64,000 bases of DNA. It comes from Streptomyces sp. WAC 04229 (GTDB lineage Bacteria > Actinomycetota > Actinomycetes > Streptomycetales > Streptomycetaceae). The translations under genes were made by a program, and so were the position numbers. The notes below the pieces were generated by a model. The model saw only the letters and a list, made by a program, of their open reading frames with translations, was not told the origin of the DNA and ran no database searches. Shown here in pieces: positions 8,494-17,142 of the stretch. Positions within the stretch are counted from its first letter, which is position 1; every line of letters starts with the position of its first letter. Location of the stretch: positions 1 through 64,000 of the forward strand of contig NZ_QHJH01000009.1 of the NCBI RefSeq assembly GCF_003947455.1, written 5' to 3'.

Positions 8494-8624
8494 CACGCAT
8501 GCTCGCCTGACGCACAGCGCGGCGCCTTAGAGTTGCCAACGCAGACATCGACGTACGTCTTCCCGCGCAGGGACACTCTTCGCTCGAGCCGGGCGTCCCC
8601 CCTGACATGCCGGTGGGCCTTACG

Positions 8625-8641
8625 TACGTGAAGGTAACGTA
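8625..8641. promoter_or_regulatory. Third, shorter copy of the dnd operator motif
   Basis: TACGTGA...GTAACGTA with a 9-bp gap between TACG and CGTA instead of 12, preceded by another TACG (8621-8624). ACGTAC-like words also occur at 8551-8558. It is probably a weaker or alternative site. Confidence 0.45.
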
Positions 8642-8657
8642 ACTTCAGCAAGCTTCG

Positions 8658-8677
8658 TACGTTAACCAGATGACGTA
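8658..8677. promoter_or_regulatory. Operator-like site near dndB (TACG-N12-CGTA, inverted copy)
   Basis: TACGTTAAC...TGACGTA, ending 15 bp before the dndB GTG. It is the inverted counterpart of 8474-8493. Its position next to the start codon would let a bound protein block dndBCDE transcription or initiation. Confidence 0.65.
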
Positions 8678-8692
8678 CGCTAAGGTGGCCGG

Positions 8693-9832
8693 GTGGAGAT
8701 CAAAGCAGCGGCACCAGCGACCAGAGTCGTAGCTCCGCGCACCTCAACGGGGTTCGAGTACACGTTCCCTGCGATCCGCGGCATCCAGGCGGGACGCGAG
8801 TATTACGTCTCGATGTGCCCCTTGCGCCTCATCCCAAAGATTTTTATCTTCGACGAAGACGAGCTCTCGCCGGAACTGCGCGCCCAGCGGATCCTCAACA
8901 AGGGGCGCCTCCCGGCACTTACGAAGTACATTCTGGACAATCCAGGGGATTACGTCTTCAGTGCTTTGACCGCATCCGTCGACGGCGACGTGGAGTTCGA
9001 CCATCTCGGCTCCGACGGCAACGCCTTCCGTACCGGGCAGCTGCGCATCCCCATGGACTCTCGGTTCCTGATCAACGACGGCCAGCATCGGCGCGCAGCC
9101 ATCGAGCACGCCCTCAAGGAGAACCCGGACATCGGCAACGAGACGATCGCCGTCGTGTTCTTCCATGACGCAGGACTCGCCCGCTCGCAGCAGATGTTCG
9201 CGGACCTAAACCGGCACGCGGTGCGGCCTGCCCGGTCCATCGGCGTCCTCTACGACCACCGGGACGGCGAAGCTCAGGTCGCACGCACACTGGCCGGCCA
9301 GTGCAAGATCTTCAAGGGATACGTCGAGATGGAGAAGAGCACCCTCTCCGCCCGTTCCCGGATGATGTTCACCTTGAGCGCTCTCTACTACGGCACCCAG
9401 TCCCTCCTCCAGGGCCTGGAGATCGCGGCAGACGCCGCAGCTGAGCTGGCGCAGGAGTACTGGGAGCACATCGACACGACACTTCCCGAGTGGGAGATGG
9501 TTCGCAAGCGAGAGCTCTCGGCACCCGAAATGCGGCGCGACTTCATCCACAGTCACGGAATCGCATTGCACGCTCTCGGCCGCATCGGAAATTCCCTACT
9601 TCGGGAATCCATCGCGCCCAGTAAATGGAAACGGAAACTCTCTCCTCTGAAAAAGGTCGACTGGACTCGGTCGAATGCAGACTGGGAGGGACGCGCCATC
9701 GTCGGCGGCCGCGTTTCCAAGAGCCACCAAAATGTAACTCTTACAGTCAACTACCTGCGAAATCACCTGCGCCTCGGCCTCAGCCCCGAAGAGCAGCGGG
9801 TAGAGGACGCATACCTGCGAGGCGAGGCATGA
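8693..9832 (+). CDS. dndB: DndB, DGQHR-domain protein of the phosphorothioation operon
   Basis: 379 residues. The DGQHR signature is at residues 129-133 (RFLINDGQHRRAAIEHAL), with the companion FADLNRHAVRP later, as in DndB and the wider DGQHR family. In characterised systems DndB is not required for sulfur insertion; it limits modification frequency and has been described as a transcriptional regulator of the dnd operon. First gene of dndBCDE and overlaps dndC by 4 nt (ATGA). Start is GTG 8693 with AAGGTGG just upstream; the leader is probably very short. The C-terminal KRKLSPLKKVDW region is basic. Confidence 0.92.
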   Translation: MEIKAAAPATRVVAPRTSTGFEYTFPAIRGIQAGREYYVSMCPLRLIPKIFIFDEDELSPELRAQRILNKGRLPALTKYILDNPGDYVFSALTASVDGDVEFDHLGSDGNAFRTGQLRIPMDSRFLINDGQHRRAAIEHALKENPDIGNETIAVVFFHDAGLARSQQMFADLNRHAVRPARSIGVLYDHRDGEAQVARTLAGQCKIFKGYVEMEKSTLSARSRMMFTLSALYYGTQSLLQGLEIAADAAAELAQEYWEHIDTTLPEWEMVRKRELSAPEMRRDFIHSHGIALHALGRIGNSLLRESIAPSKWKRKLSPLKKVDWTRSNADWEGRAIVGGRVSKSHQNVTLTVNYLRNHLRLGLSPEEQRVEDAYLRGEA

Positions 9833-11427
9833 GCACCATCCCTCTGCAACTCGGCATCACGCCTGTCCGGCGGAAGCCGTTCGACGGGCAACCCCTCGAA
9901 GAGGTCATCGCCAAGCTCTCAGACGAGGTGCGTGAGCTCTACACCGCCGACCAGGTGCCCTGGGTCATCGGATACAGCGGCGGCAAGGACTCCACCGCGG
10001 TCCTTCAACTCGTATGGAACGCCATCGCCGCGCTGCCGGCGGAGCAGCGCACCAAGACGGTCCACGTCATCAGCACCGACACCCTCGTCGAGAACCCAGT
10101 CGTCGCGGCGTGGGTGACGACATCCCTGGTGACGATGGAGAAAGCCGCCGCCGAGCAGGGCCTCCCCATCGAGCCTCATCGCCTGACGCCGGAAATCAAG
10201 GACACCTTCTGGGTCAACCTGATCGGTCGGGGCTACCCGGCGCCGCGCCCCAAGTTCCGTTGGTGCACCGAGCGCCTCAAGATCAAGCCCTCCAACTCCT
10301 TCATCCGGAACGTCGTGGCAGCACATGGCGAGGCGATCATGGTGCTCGGTATCCGTAAGACCGAGAGCCAGGCGCGCGCCCGCGCCATGGAGAAGCACGA
10401 GAAGCGACGCGTCCGTGATCGTCTTTCCCCCAATGCAAACCTTCCCAACTCCCTCGTCTACAGCCCGGTCGAAGACTGGACCAACGATGACGTCTGGGAG
10501 TACCTGATGCAGAAGCCCAACCCGTGGGGCTACAACAATCAGGATCTCCTCACCATGTACCAGGGCGCCTCCGGCGATGGCGAGTGCCCGCTCGTGGTCG
10601 ACTCGACCACTCCCTCGTGCGGCTCCAGCCGCTTCGGGTGCTGGACGTGCACGCTCGTCGAGCAGGACAAGTCAATGTCGGCGATGATCCAGAACGACGA
10701 GGAGAAGGAGTGGATGAGGCCGCTCCTGGACCTCCGCGACAAGCTCGACGCCCCATTCGGCTATTTCGAAGAGGGCGAGGAAGGACTCCCCGCCGGCCGG
10801 AAGCTCCCGTACCCCCGCCCTGACCAGCCAGCCCGAGACTTCCGCCGCATGAACGGCAAGGTCATGGTCTACACGCGCCGGACCGACGGCGAAGAGGTCC
10901 CGATCCACGGACCGTACCTGCAGAAGTTCCGCCAGGACTGGCTCAAGGACCTGCTGGATGCCCAGACGTGGATCCGCGCCAACGCGCCGGAGCACGTCAA
11001 GAACATCGAGCTGATCACCCTCGACGAGCTGCACGAGATCCGCCGCCTCTGGGTCTTCGACAAACACGAGGTTGAGGACTCCCTGCCCCGTATCTACAAG
11101 GAGTCCACGGGCGACGACTTCCCGGGCGGACCTTTGGATGAGCAGCTCGTCATGGGCGCGGACGAGATGGAGCTCCTGAAGGAACTCTGCGAGGACGACG
11201 ACCTGCATTACGGCATGGTCCGTGAGCTGCTCTCCGTCGAGCGCAAGTACCGGACGATGTCCCGACGCGCTGGCCTCTTCCAAGCCCTGGAGACCGCCGT
11301 AAAGAAGGGTTACTACGAGGACAGCGCCGACGCCATCGACTTCGCGCAGCGCAAGAACAACTGGCGTGAGGAATCGCAGACCCACCTGACCCTGGACGAA
11401 GAAACCAATATCGATGCTCCTGCGTAA
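9829..11427 (+). CDS. dndC: DndC, PP-loop ATPase/iron-sulfur sulfurtransferase
   Basis: 532 residues. The PP-loop GYSGGKDST (residues 48-56) marks an ATP-pyrophosphatase of the PAPS-reductase type, which activates the DNA backbone phosphate for sulfur incorporation. RWCTERLKIKP gives the family's first conserved cysteine. The CPLVV and SCGSSRFGCWTC segments (about residues 255-275) supply the Cys set expected to hold the [4Fe-4S] cluster. Length matches S. lividans DndC. It overlaps dndB by 4 nt and dndD by 14 nt, so the operon is translationally coupled. Confidence 0.95.
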   Translation: MSTIPLQLGITPVRRKPFDGQPLEEVIAKLSDEVRELYTADQVPWVIGYSGGKDSTAVLQLVWNAIAALPAEQRTKTVHVISTDTLVENPVVAAWVTTSLVTMEKAAAEQGLPIEPHRLTPEIKDTFWVNLIGRGYPAPRPKFRWCTERLKIKPSNSFIRNVVAAHGEAIMVLGIRKTESQARARAMEKHEKRRVRDRLSPNANLPNSLVYSPVEDWTNDDVWEYLMQKPNPWGYNNQDLLTMYQGASGDGECPLVVDSTTPSCGSSRFGCWTCTLVEQDKSMSAMIQNDEEKEWMRPLLDLRDKLDAPFGYFEEGEEGLPAGRKLPYPRPDQPARDFRRMNGKVMVYTRRTDGEEVPIHGPYLQKFRQDWLKDLLDAQTWIRANAPEHVKNIELITLDELHEIRRLWVFDKHEVEDSLPRIYKESTGDDFPGGPLDEQLVMGADEMELLKELCEDDDLHYGMVRELLSVERKYRTMSRRAGLFQALETAVKKGYYEDSADAIDFAQRKNNWREESQTHLTLDEETNIDAPA

Positions 11428-13444
11428 GATCACTCTCGAAGAGTTCGGGGCTTACCGCGGCACCCAGTCGCTGGATCTGACCACCAAGAAGAACAAGCCA
11501 ATCGTCCTCATCGGCGGCCTCAATGGCTGCGGTAAGACGACCCTCCTCGACGCCATCCAGCTGGCACTGTACGGGCCGCGAGCACGTTGCAGCGGTCGAG
11601 GCAGCAAGTCATACGAGACGTACCTCCGCCAGAGCATCAACCGGCAGGCCGACCCGGCCCGCGGTGCGCAGATCATCCTGGAGTTCACAGTCACGGTGGA
11701 CGGCACGGAGCACTACTACAAGGTGGTCCGCAGCTGGCACACCAGCGGCAAGACGGCGCTCAAGGAATTCGTGAACGCGTTCGTCGATGAGAAGTACGGC
11801 TCCAGGGCGAAGCCAGGACAGCACGTCGAACCTGAGCTGAAGTACAGCCGGGTTCTGAGCCAGGAGTGGGCCGATCACATCGAGAGCCTGCTCCCCCTCG
11901 AAGTCGCTTCGCTGTCGTTTTTCGACGGAGAGAAGATCGAATCGCTCGCCGACCCCGAGCGCGCCGCATCGGTCATCGAGTCAGCCATCAACTCGCTGCT
12001 CGGTGTCAGCACCGTCCAGCAGCTCCGTACGGACCTGCTCGCGCTCCAGCGCCGGCAGAAGCTGTCGGACGAAGAGCAGCACCTGATGGACAAGATCCAC
12101 GCGGAGGAGCAGGAACGGCAGGCGGCCGACGCCTCTCTGGAGAACGCAGAACAGCAGGCAGCGCAGCGCAACAGCGAGCTAGTCAAAGCTCGGCGCGCTC
12201 TCGAAACGCTGGAGGCTGCCTACAAGCAGGAGGGTGGAAACCTCTTCGAGCGGCGCGTCGAGATCGAGCGCGAGTACGCGCAGGTGTCCGCTCGCCTCGC
12301 CGAAATCCGCAGCTCTCTCGTCCAGTTGGCTGCAGGCCCGCTTCCGCTCCTCATGATGGAAAGCCACCTCAAGGAGCTGCGCAAGCAGGCTGGTCGTGAG
12401 CGGAAAGCAGCCGAGTCCCACCAGGTACTGGGGGTGCTCGAAGAGCGTGACCAGTGGCTTCTGGACATGCTCCCTTCCGAGGCGAAGGCCGCCGTAATAA
12501 AGAAACTGGAGGCTGACCGCGCCAAGCGCGCCAAGTCCGCCGGCCTCAAGGTGGATCTCAGCCTCTCCCCGGACACGCTCCCCCAGCTGTCGGCACTCGA
12601 CGAGGCACTCAGTCGCGACAAGGCACGAGCCGCCGAACTCCTCCAGCAGGCTGCGGAAGCCGCCGAAGAGCATGTGCAGCTGGCGCGACAGCTGGCGGGT
12701 GTACCGGCCCAGAGCAAGGTCGAGGCCATTCAGAAGGAGCGTGAAGACCAGCTCCAGGAAGTCGCACGGCTGGAACGGGAGCACGAGAACAGCCTCAACA
12801 CCGTCGACGAGTTGAAGCGCCGCCTCGAATACGTCTCCGCCTCCCTGCAGCGTGCCCACGAAGAGTTCGTCCGCACCAAGGTGAAGGCCGAAGAGGTCGA
12901 GCGGATCATCAAGTACTCGGAGAAGGCCCGGAAGACACTAGAACAGTTCGGCGATGCCCTCCTCAAGCGCCACATCAGCCGCCTCGAGGTAGCAATGCTC
13001 ACGAGCTTCCAGACCCTCATGCGCAAGCAGGGCCTGGTGAACGACCTCCGCATCGATACCGACAAGTTCACGCTGACCCTGGCTGACACCGACGGAGAGC
13101 CGATCGACCCCGGCCGTCTCAGCGCGGGCGAGCGCCAGCTACTCGCTGTCTCCCTCCTCTGGGGCTTGATGAAGGTCGCCGGCAACCACCTGCCCAGCGT
13201 CATCGACACGCCGCTCGGCCGGCTCGACAGCCGCCACCGTGAGCACTTGGTGGACCGATACTTCCCATACGCCAGCGACCAAGTCCTCCTCCTCTCCACC
13301 GATGAGGAGATCGACGAGTACCTGCTTGGCCGCCTCAAGAAGTCTGTCGCCCACACCTACACCCTGGTCCACGACGACACCACCTTCACCACCACCGTCG
13401 TCGAGGGCTACTGGTGGAAGGTAGGAGCCAGCAATGTCGCTTGA
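11414..13444 (+). CDS. dndD: DndD, SMC-like ATPase of DNA phosphorothioation
   Basis: 676 residues. Walker A is GGLNGCGKTT (residues 34-43). A long coiled coil of Glu/Lys/Arg/Ala-rich heptads fills the middle (about 200-500). The C-terminal head has LSAGERQLLAVSLLWGL (ABC signature) and Walker B SVIDTPLGRLD. FFDGEKIESLAD is a DndD-family signature. DndD is thought to use ATP to open or nick DNA for sulfur insertion by DndC with DndE. It overlaps dndC by 14 nt and dndE by 11 nt. A second, more distant DndD-like ATPase is encoded at 17142-19220. Confidence 0.95.
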   Translation: MLLRKITLEEFGAYRGTQSLDLTTKKNKPIVLIGGLNGCGKTTLLDAIQLALYGPRARCSGRGSKSYETYLRQSINRQADPARGAQIILEFTVTVDGTEHYYKVVRSWHTSGKTALKEFVNAFVDEKYGSRAKPGQHVEPELKYSRVLSQEWADHIESLLPLEVASLSFFDGEKIESLADPERAASVIESAINSLLGVSTVQQLRTDLLALQRRQKLSDEEQHLMDKIHAEEQERQAADASLENAEQQAAQRNSELVKARRALETLEAAYKQEGGNLFERRVEIEREYAQVSARLAEIRSSLVQLAAGPLPLLMMESHLKELRKQAGRERKAAESHQVLGVLEERDQWLLDMLPSEAKAAVIKKLEADRAKRAKSAGLKVDLSLSPDTLPQLSALDEALSRDKARAAELLQQAAEAAEEHVQLARQLAGVPAQSKVEAIQKEREDQLQEVARLEREHENSLNTVDELKRRLEYVSASLQRAHEEFVRTKVKAEEVERIIKYSEKARKTLEQFGDALLKRHISRLEVAMLTSFQTLMRKQGLVNDLRIDTDKFTLTLADTDGEPIDPGRLSAGERQLLAVSLLWGLMKVAGNHLPSVIDTPLGRLDSRHREHLVDRYFPYASDQVLLLSTDEEIDEYLLGRLKKSVAHTYTLVHDDTTFTTTVVEGYWWKVGASNVA

Positions 13445-13811
13445 GAGCATCCGCCTCGCCACCGCAAGCAAGGACCGCCTGAGCCGTCTGAAGCGCACCA
13501 CCGGCATCACCCAGTGGAACGTCCTATGCCGCTGGGCCCTGACCCTCTCTTTGGCGGACGCCTCCACTCCCCTTGTCCGTGAGGTCGTCACCGACTCCAA
13601 CGTCGAGATGTCTTGGAAGACCTTCGCTGGGCCTCACGGAGACCTCTACCTCGCCCTGCTCAAGCAGCGCTGCGTGTCCGACGGACTGGAGCCGACGGAC
13701 GAGAATGTCTCCAAGACGCTGACGATCCATCTGGCCCGGGGGATCGGGTACTTGGGTGCGCACAAGGAAATGACGGCGATCGAGGGGCTCCTCGGGGCAG
13801 CTACGACGTGA
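13434..13811 (+). CDS. dndE: DndE, DNA-binding subunit of the Dnd complex
   Basis: 125 residues, the normal DndE length. The start (SLESIRLATASKDRLSRLKR, then TGITQWNVLCRWAL) and the end (LTIHLARGIGYLGAH) fit the DndE family, whose tetramer binds nicked DNA through basic surface residues. Last gene of dndBCDE, overlapping dndD by 11 nt. About 120 bp separate it from the next gene, so the following DGQHR gene may have its own promoter. Confidence 0.92.
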   Translation: MSLESIRLATASKDRLSRLKRTTGITQWNVLCRWALTLSLADASTPLVREVVTDSNVEMSWKTFAGPHGDLYLALLKQRCVSDGLEPTDENVSKTLTIHLARGIGYLGAHKEMTAIEGLLGAATT

Positions 13812-13933
13812 CCGCGCTACGAGGAGCGCGCGTACCCATGCGGGACCTTGGCCCTGTTAGAACTACCCCTGAGTGACGCAACGCACATGTAAGATCCTCC
13901 ATGTCGCTCACCACAGCCCAGGGGGGAAGAGGC

Positions 13934-15640
13934 ATGCCCGAGGAGAAGTTCGAGTATCCGGTATATGTCTCACAGGAAACCGCGACCAGTAAGCCGCTGT
14001 TGCTCTTCTCGGCCAAAGCAACCGACATTGATCGATGGGTCGGCGTCCCTCAGCGACGCCGACTCAGCGACAGTGAAACCGTTGGCTGGCAGCGGGAAGA
14101 AAATCAAGGGCGCCTGCGTGAACTGGCCAAGTTCTTCAGCGAAGAACGAAATGTAGTTCAGAACCCGCTCCTCGCTGCCCTTCAAGACCCCACAGCCGTC
14201 AGCTTCGTACCTAACGCTGAGCAGCCCAAGTTCGGCATCCTGACCATCCGCACCGAGTCGGTGGAGAACCTCACCCTGCTCGAGGCCCTCGATCGCGTGT
14301 GCGCGCGACTAGAGGAGCGGGTCCCTGCTCTCCGGGAACAACACATCGATGCCGCCCGCCGCCGGGCAATTCTTGACCAAGCCCGGCAGCAAAGCGAGTC
14401 CGTGCAGCAGCATTTTCCCGAAGAGGAAGAATCCGACCAGGAGGACTCTGACGGCGACTCCTTCCCTACCGAGGGCATCGATCCAGTTTCTGATCTCGCC
14501 TCTGCTCTCCTCATTGAAGAGACTCAGATCCTTGATTTCTACCTGGAGTTGAAGATAAGGGCATCGATCCTTCAGGAGATGCCCCCTCCACAGCGCCCGG
14601 ATAACTTGGCCGGCTTCACAATCGACGCTCTGCTTAGCTATTTGCGCCCCGTGGTACTGGTGGATGGCCAGCACCGTTTGCATGGAGCCGTCCGCGCCGC
14701 AGAAGATTTCGCAAACTCCAAGCAAGGGATGGACCTTGCAACCGTAGAGGTCGACAGTGGCGCCGAACCCGATCTAGCCCACAGGCAGGTCCTCGAATCG
14801 AAGGCCCGGTTCCTCCCGATCTCACTCTTGCTCGACTCCAACCCTTCGGAGCATGTCTTCCAGTTCGTAGTGGTGAACCAGAAGGCCACTCCCATGCAAC
14901 CGGCGCTGCTCGGTACCATCGTCTCGACCTCCCTATCGAAGGAGGAGACGGAACCCGTCGCAGATCGACTGCGCCGCGCTGGTATCCCCTTCGACGACTC
15001 CCAAGCTGTTGCCTACATGACCCGCTCTAGCGAGAGTCCTTTCATGGGACTGGTACAGACCGGCGTTGGGGGCGACGCCAGCAACCTACTCAAGTGGACG
15101 GTCCTGAAGTCTCTGACGTCTATCTTCCGTGAGCTAAGGGGTGGAAAAATCTTCGGCGGATCCGTCGATTTCGCCGACGTTTGGCGTCGGAAGCATTTTG
15201 AGAGCTCCGATCTTGTTTCCGCCGGAAGCAGCCTGGAAGAGAAATACAGCATCTGGAAAGCCCCGGATGGCCCTTGGCGTGGCGTCGCCATTCGATTCTT
15301 CTGGGAGATCAGGGATCGATTCGGTGACGATGACCAGAACGCCCATAACGCCTGGGGAAATACCACGTCAAATCTCTACAACAAGATCCATTTGACGATC
15401 CTGGCCGCCGACTACTTCCAGTTCCTCACCGAGCGCAAGATGACCTTGAATTCTATCGAGGATGTCAGCTCCACCGTTCAGTCTTGGCTCGAAGATGTGA
15501 ACAATCAGTACTTCAACCGAGATTGGCGCGTCGGACTAAAGAAAGACCAGCGAGCAGTCCGTGAGAAGTGGGCAAAAGTCTGGGTCGAGTATCGCAAGGA
15601 TCCGGAGCGTCTTCCGCGCGTAGAGAACTACACGCCCTGA
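13934..15640 (+). CDS. Second DGQHR-domain protein, partner of an HNH nuclease
   Basis: 568 residues. PVVLVDGQHRLHGAVRAA (about residues 240-258) is the DGQHR signature and FQFVVVNQKATPM is the companion motif, so this is a distant DndB relative. It is about 190 residues longer, with a very acidic insert (EEEESDQEDSDGD, about residues 163-175). ATG 13934 is chosen over ATG 13901 because a strong GGGGGGAAGAGG site lies just before it. The next gene, an HNH nuclease, starts 13 bp after its stop, so the two are co-transcribed. Role unknown; PT recognition or control of the nuclease is an inference. Confidence 0.78.
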   Translation: MPEEKFEYPVYVSQETATSKPLLLFSAKATDIDRWVGVPQRRRLSDSETVGWQREENQGRLRELAKFFSEERNVVQNPLLAALQDPTAVSFVPNAEQPKFGILTIRTESVENLTLLEALDRVCARLEERVPALREQHIDAARRRAILDQARQQSESVQQHFPEEEESDQEDSDGDSFPTEGIDPVSDLASALLIEETQILDFYLELKIRASILQEMPPPQRPDNLAGFTIDALLSYLRPVVLVDGQHRLHGAVRAAEDFANSKQGMDLATVEVDSGAEPDLAHRQVLESKARFLPISLLLDSNPSEHVFQFVVVNQKATPMQPALLGTIVSTSLSKEETEPVADRLRRAGIPFDDSQAVAYMTRSSESPFMGLVQTGVGGDASNLLKWTVLKSLTSIFRELRGGKIFGGSVDFADVWRRKHFESSDLVSAGSSLEEKYSIWKAPDGPWRGVAIRFFWEIRDRFGDDDQNAHNAWGNTTSNLYNKIHLTILAADYFQFLTERKMTLNSIEDVSSTVQSWLEDVNNQYFNRDWRVGLKKDQRAVREKWAKVWVEYRKDPERLPRVENYTP

Positions 15641-15653
15641 TCAAGGGCTCACT

Positions 15654-16619
15654 ATGGACACCCGCACCTTGGCCTCATGGATCACGGTAGCCCAACAAGC
15701 CTTCAGCTACCCATGGGAAACATCCCCGATCCATGCCCTCGCAAGAGAGTCGGTCCCCCAGCATGCACACGGCCCGCTGGGATGGCTACTAAAGTCCGAC
15801 ATACATTCCACCTGGGCCCTCTGGTACATAAACGGAATCGTCGATACTGCCGCCTACGAGACCGACACCGGATTGACCTACGCCCATTTCTACAGAGAAA
15901 TTCGCCAAGCCCTCCAGGAAGACCACAGGGGCACGCCTTGGGACGAGATCTCCCACCTGGCAAAGGCAGTCGCACAGACAGCATGGCCCGAGATTGAGTT
16001 CCGCCGGAGCGTCGACCGACGAAAGCTCACAAAGAAAGAACGCAGGGAGATCTGGAACAGTCAGCCGAACCCTAGATGCTACCTCTGCGGATACTTGTTC
16101 ACAGCCGCGGCAAGAGATCGGTTTTTATGGGTATCCGACGCGTCACAAGTAGATCCTCCAATCGCGGTTGATTTCGTTCGGCCGCGTGGACTCAGGCCAG
16201 TAGATCTCCTTCCGCAGGTGGATCATATTCGCCCTGTGGCCATCGGCGGAGAAACCTCCTTGGACAACTTGAGGCTTGCCTGCGGATGGTGCAACCGCAA
16301 GAAGTCCTCACATATCGACCTCTACGGAACTCCGTCCGCATACGCGGGCACTTTCGACCATCCGAACATGGGCAGGATCAGCGTTCCTCGCCCACTCTGG
16401 GTCGTTCGACTCGTAAAGATGCGGGGGCGCTGTGAGGACTATTCTGGCTGCAAAGCAAACATCGACAATGCAGAACTATTCGTAGCCCCCCGACGTCTAT
16501 CCGGGGCAATAAACCCCACCAACTGTGCCGTCTACTGCGATAGTCACGACCCGTGGCGTAATCAACGGTTCGTAGGAGCGAAAACCTACGCACAGAACTT
16601 CCACAAGAGTCGATTTTGA
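15654..16619 (+). CDS. HNH endonuclease linked to the Dnd island
   Basis: 321 residues. The HNH core is in the middle: CYLCG (Cys142, Cys145), QVDHIRPVAIGGETSLDNLR with the catalytic His, then CGWCNRKK. The four cysteines form the usual zinc-supporting pairs. The N-terminal ~140 residues (WYINGIVDTAAYETD) and C-terminal ~100 (with further Cys: RCEDYSGCKAN, CAVYCDSHD) are unfamiliar. It is translationally close to the DGQHR gene. Codon 158 (16125-16127) is TTA, the rarest Streptomyces codon, which makes translation depend on the bldA tRNA. GC content looks lower than in the flanking genes. A phosphorothioate-dependent or phage-directed nuclease is plausible but unproven. Confidence 0.82.
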   Translation: MDTRTLASWITVAQQAFSYPWETSPIHALARESVPQHAHGPLGWLLKSDIHSTWALWYINGIVDTAAYETDTGLTYAHFYREIRQALQEDHRGTPWDEISHLAKAVAQTAWPEIEFRRSVDRRKLTKKERREIWNSQPNPRCYLCGYLFTAAARDRFLWVSDASQVDPPIAVDFVRPRGLRPVDLLPQVDHIRPVAIGGETSLDNLRLACGWCNRKKSSHIDLYGTPSAYAGTFDHPNMGRISVPRPLWVVRLVKMRGRCEDYSGCKANIDNAELFVAPRRLSGAINPTNCAVYCDSHDPWRNQRFVGAKTYAQNFHKSRF

Positions 16620-16620
16620 T

Positions 16621-16663
16621 TTGGTGGGGTGCATCCCATGGGTGACGGGATACACCCCACCAA
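16621..16663. terminator. Hairpin between convergent Dnd operons
   Basis: Two 17-base arms (16621-16637 and 16647-16663) pair with one mismatch around a 9-base loop. The hairpin starts two bases after the HNH stop codon and ends just before the stop of the opposing operon. It probably ends transcription from both sides. Confidence 0.75.
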
Positions 16664-16668
16664 TTCCA

Positions 16669-17142
16669 CTACCAGTCCAAATCAGCGCTGGTCAGGATGT
16701 CGGCCACGTCGTCCTTCTCTTCCGTCGGTGGCGTCTGAAGACCCTCGATGACGAGGTTCGAAATGATCGAATCGAGGTCCTGGTCGGACTGACGGTTTAT
16801 GAGAGTCTGCAGGTGGGACAGGCCGGCGTTTGCGTATTCCTCGAAGATGAGAACCCGCTCAGGCTGGCGGTCCACACTAAGAATCTTCGGGTCGTCGGGG
16901 CACTCGACGGCTCCGAGCATGTCGAGGAGCACCTCCCCGTAGTCCCGGCTCTCCATGAGCGCGAGGCGGATCGGCTCATCGGCCTCGTCGAACGGCTTGC
17001 GCTCGCCTCGGCGGCGGCCGAGCAGTGCGGCGAACATCATCGCCTCGACCATGGTCGCGAACGTCCCGGTCTTTCTGTCGGTCAGCTTACCGAGCAAGTC
17101 CTCATGCGCCCGGGGCCGGCGGAATCGGTCCGTGTAGGCCAT
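16669..17142 (-). CDS. Small DNA phosphorothioation-associated protein (dnd_assoc_4-like)
   Basis: 157 residues, mostly helical and soluble. It begins with RFRRPRAHEDLLGKL and has MMFAALLGRRRG and RVLIFEEYANAGL. Size and pattern resemble the family I recall as phosphorothioation-associated protein 4, but this is from memory. Last gene of the minus-strand operon; its start directly abuts the end of the SMC-like ATPase gene (shared base at 17142). Such pairs of a small protein with a DndD-like ATPase recur near dnd genes. Biochemical role unknown. Confidence 0.6.
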   Translation of the reverse strand: MAYTDRFRRPRAHEDLLGKLTDRKTGTFATMVEAMMFAALLGRRRGERKPFDEADEPIRLALMESRDYGEVLLDMLGAVECPDDPKILSVDRQPERVLIFEEYANAGLSHLQTLINRQSDQDLDSIISNLVIEGLQTPPTEEKDDVADILTSADLDW

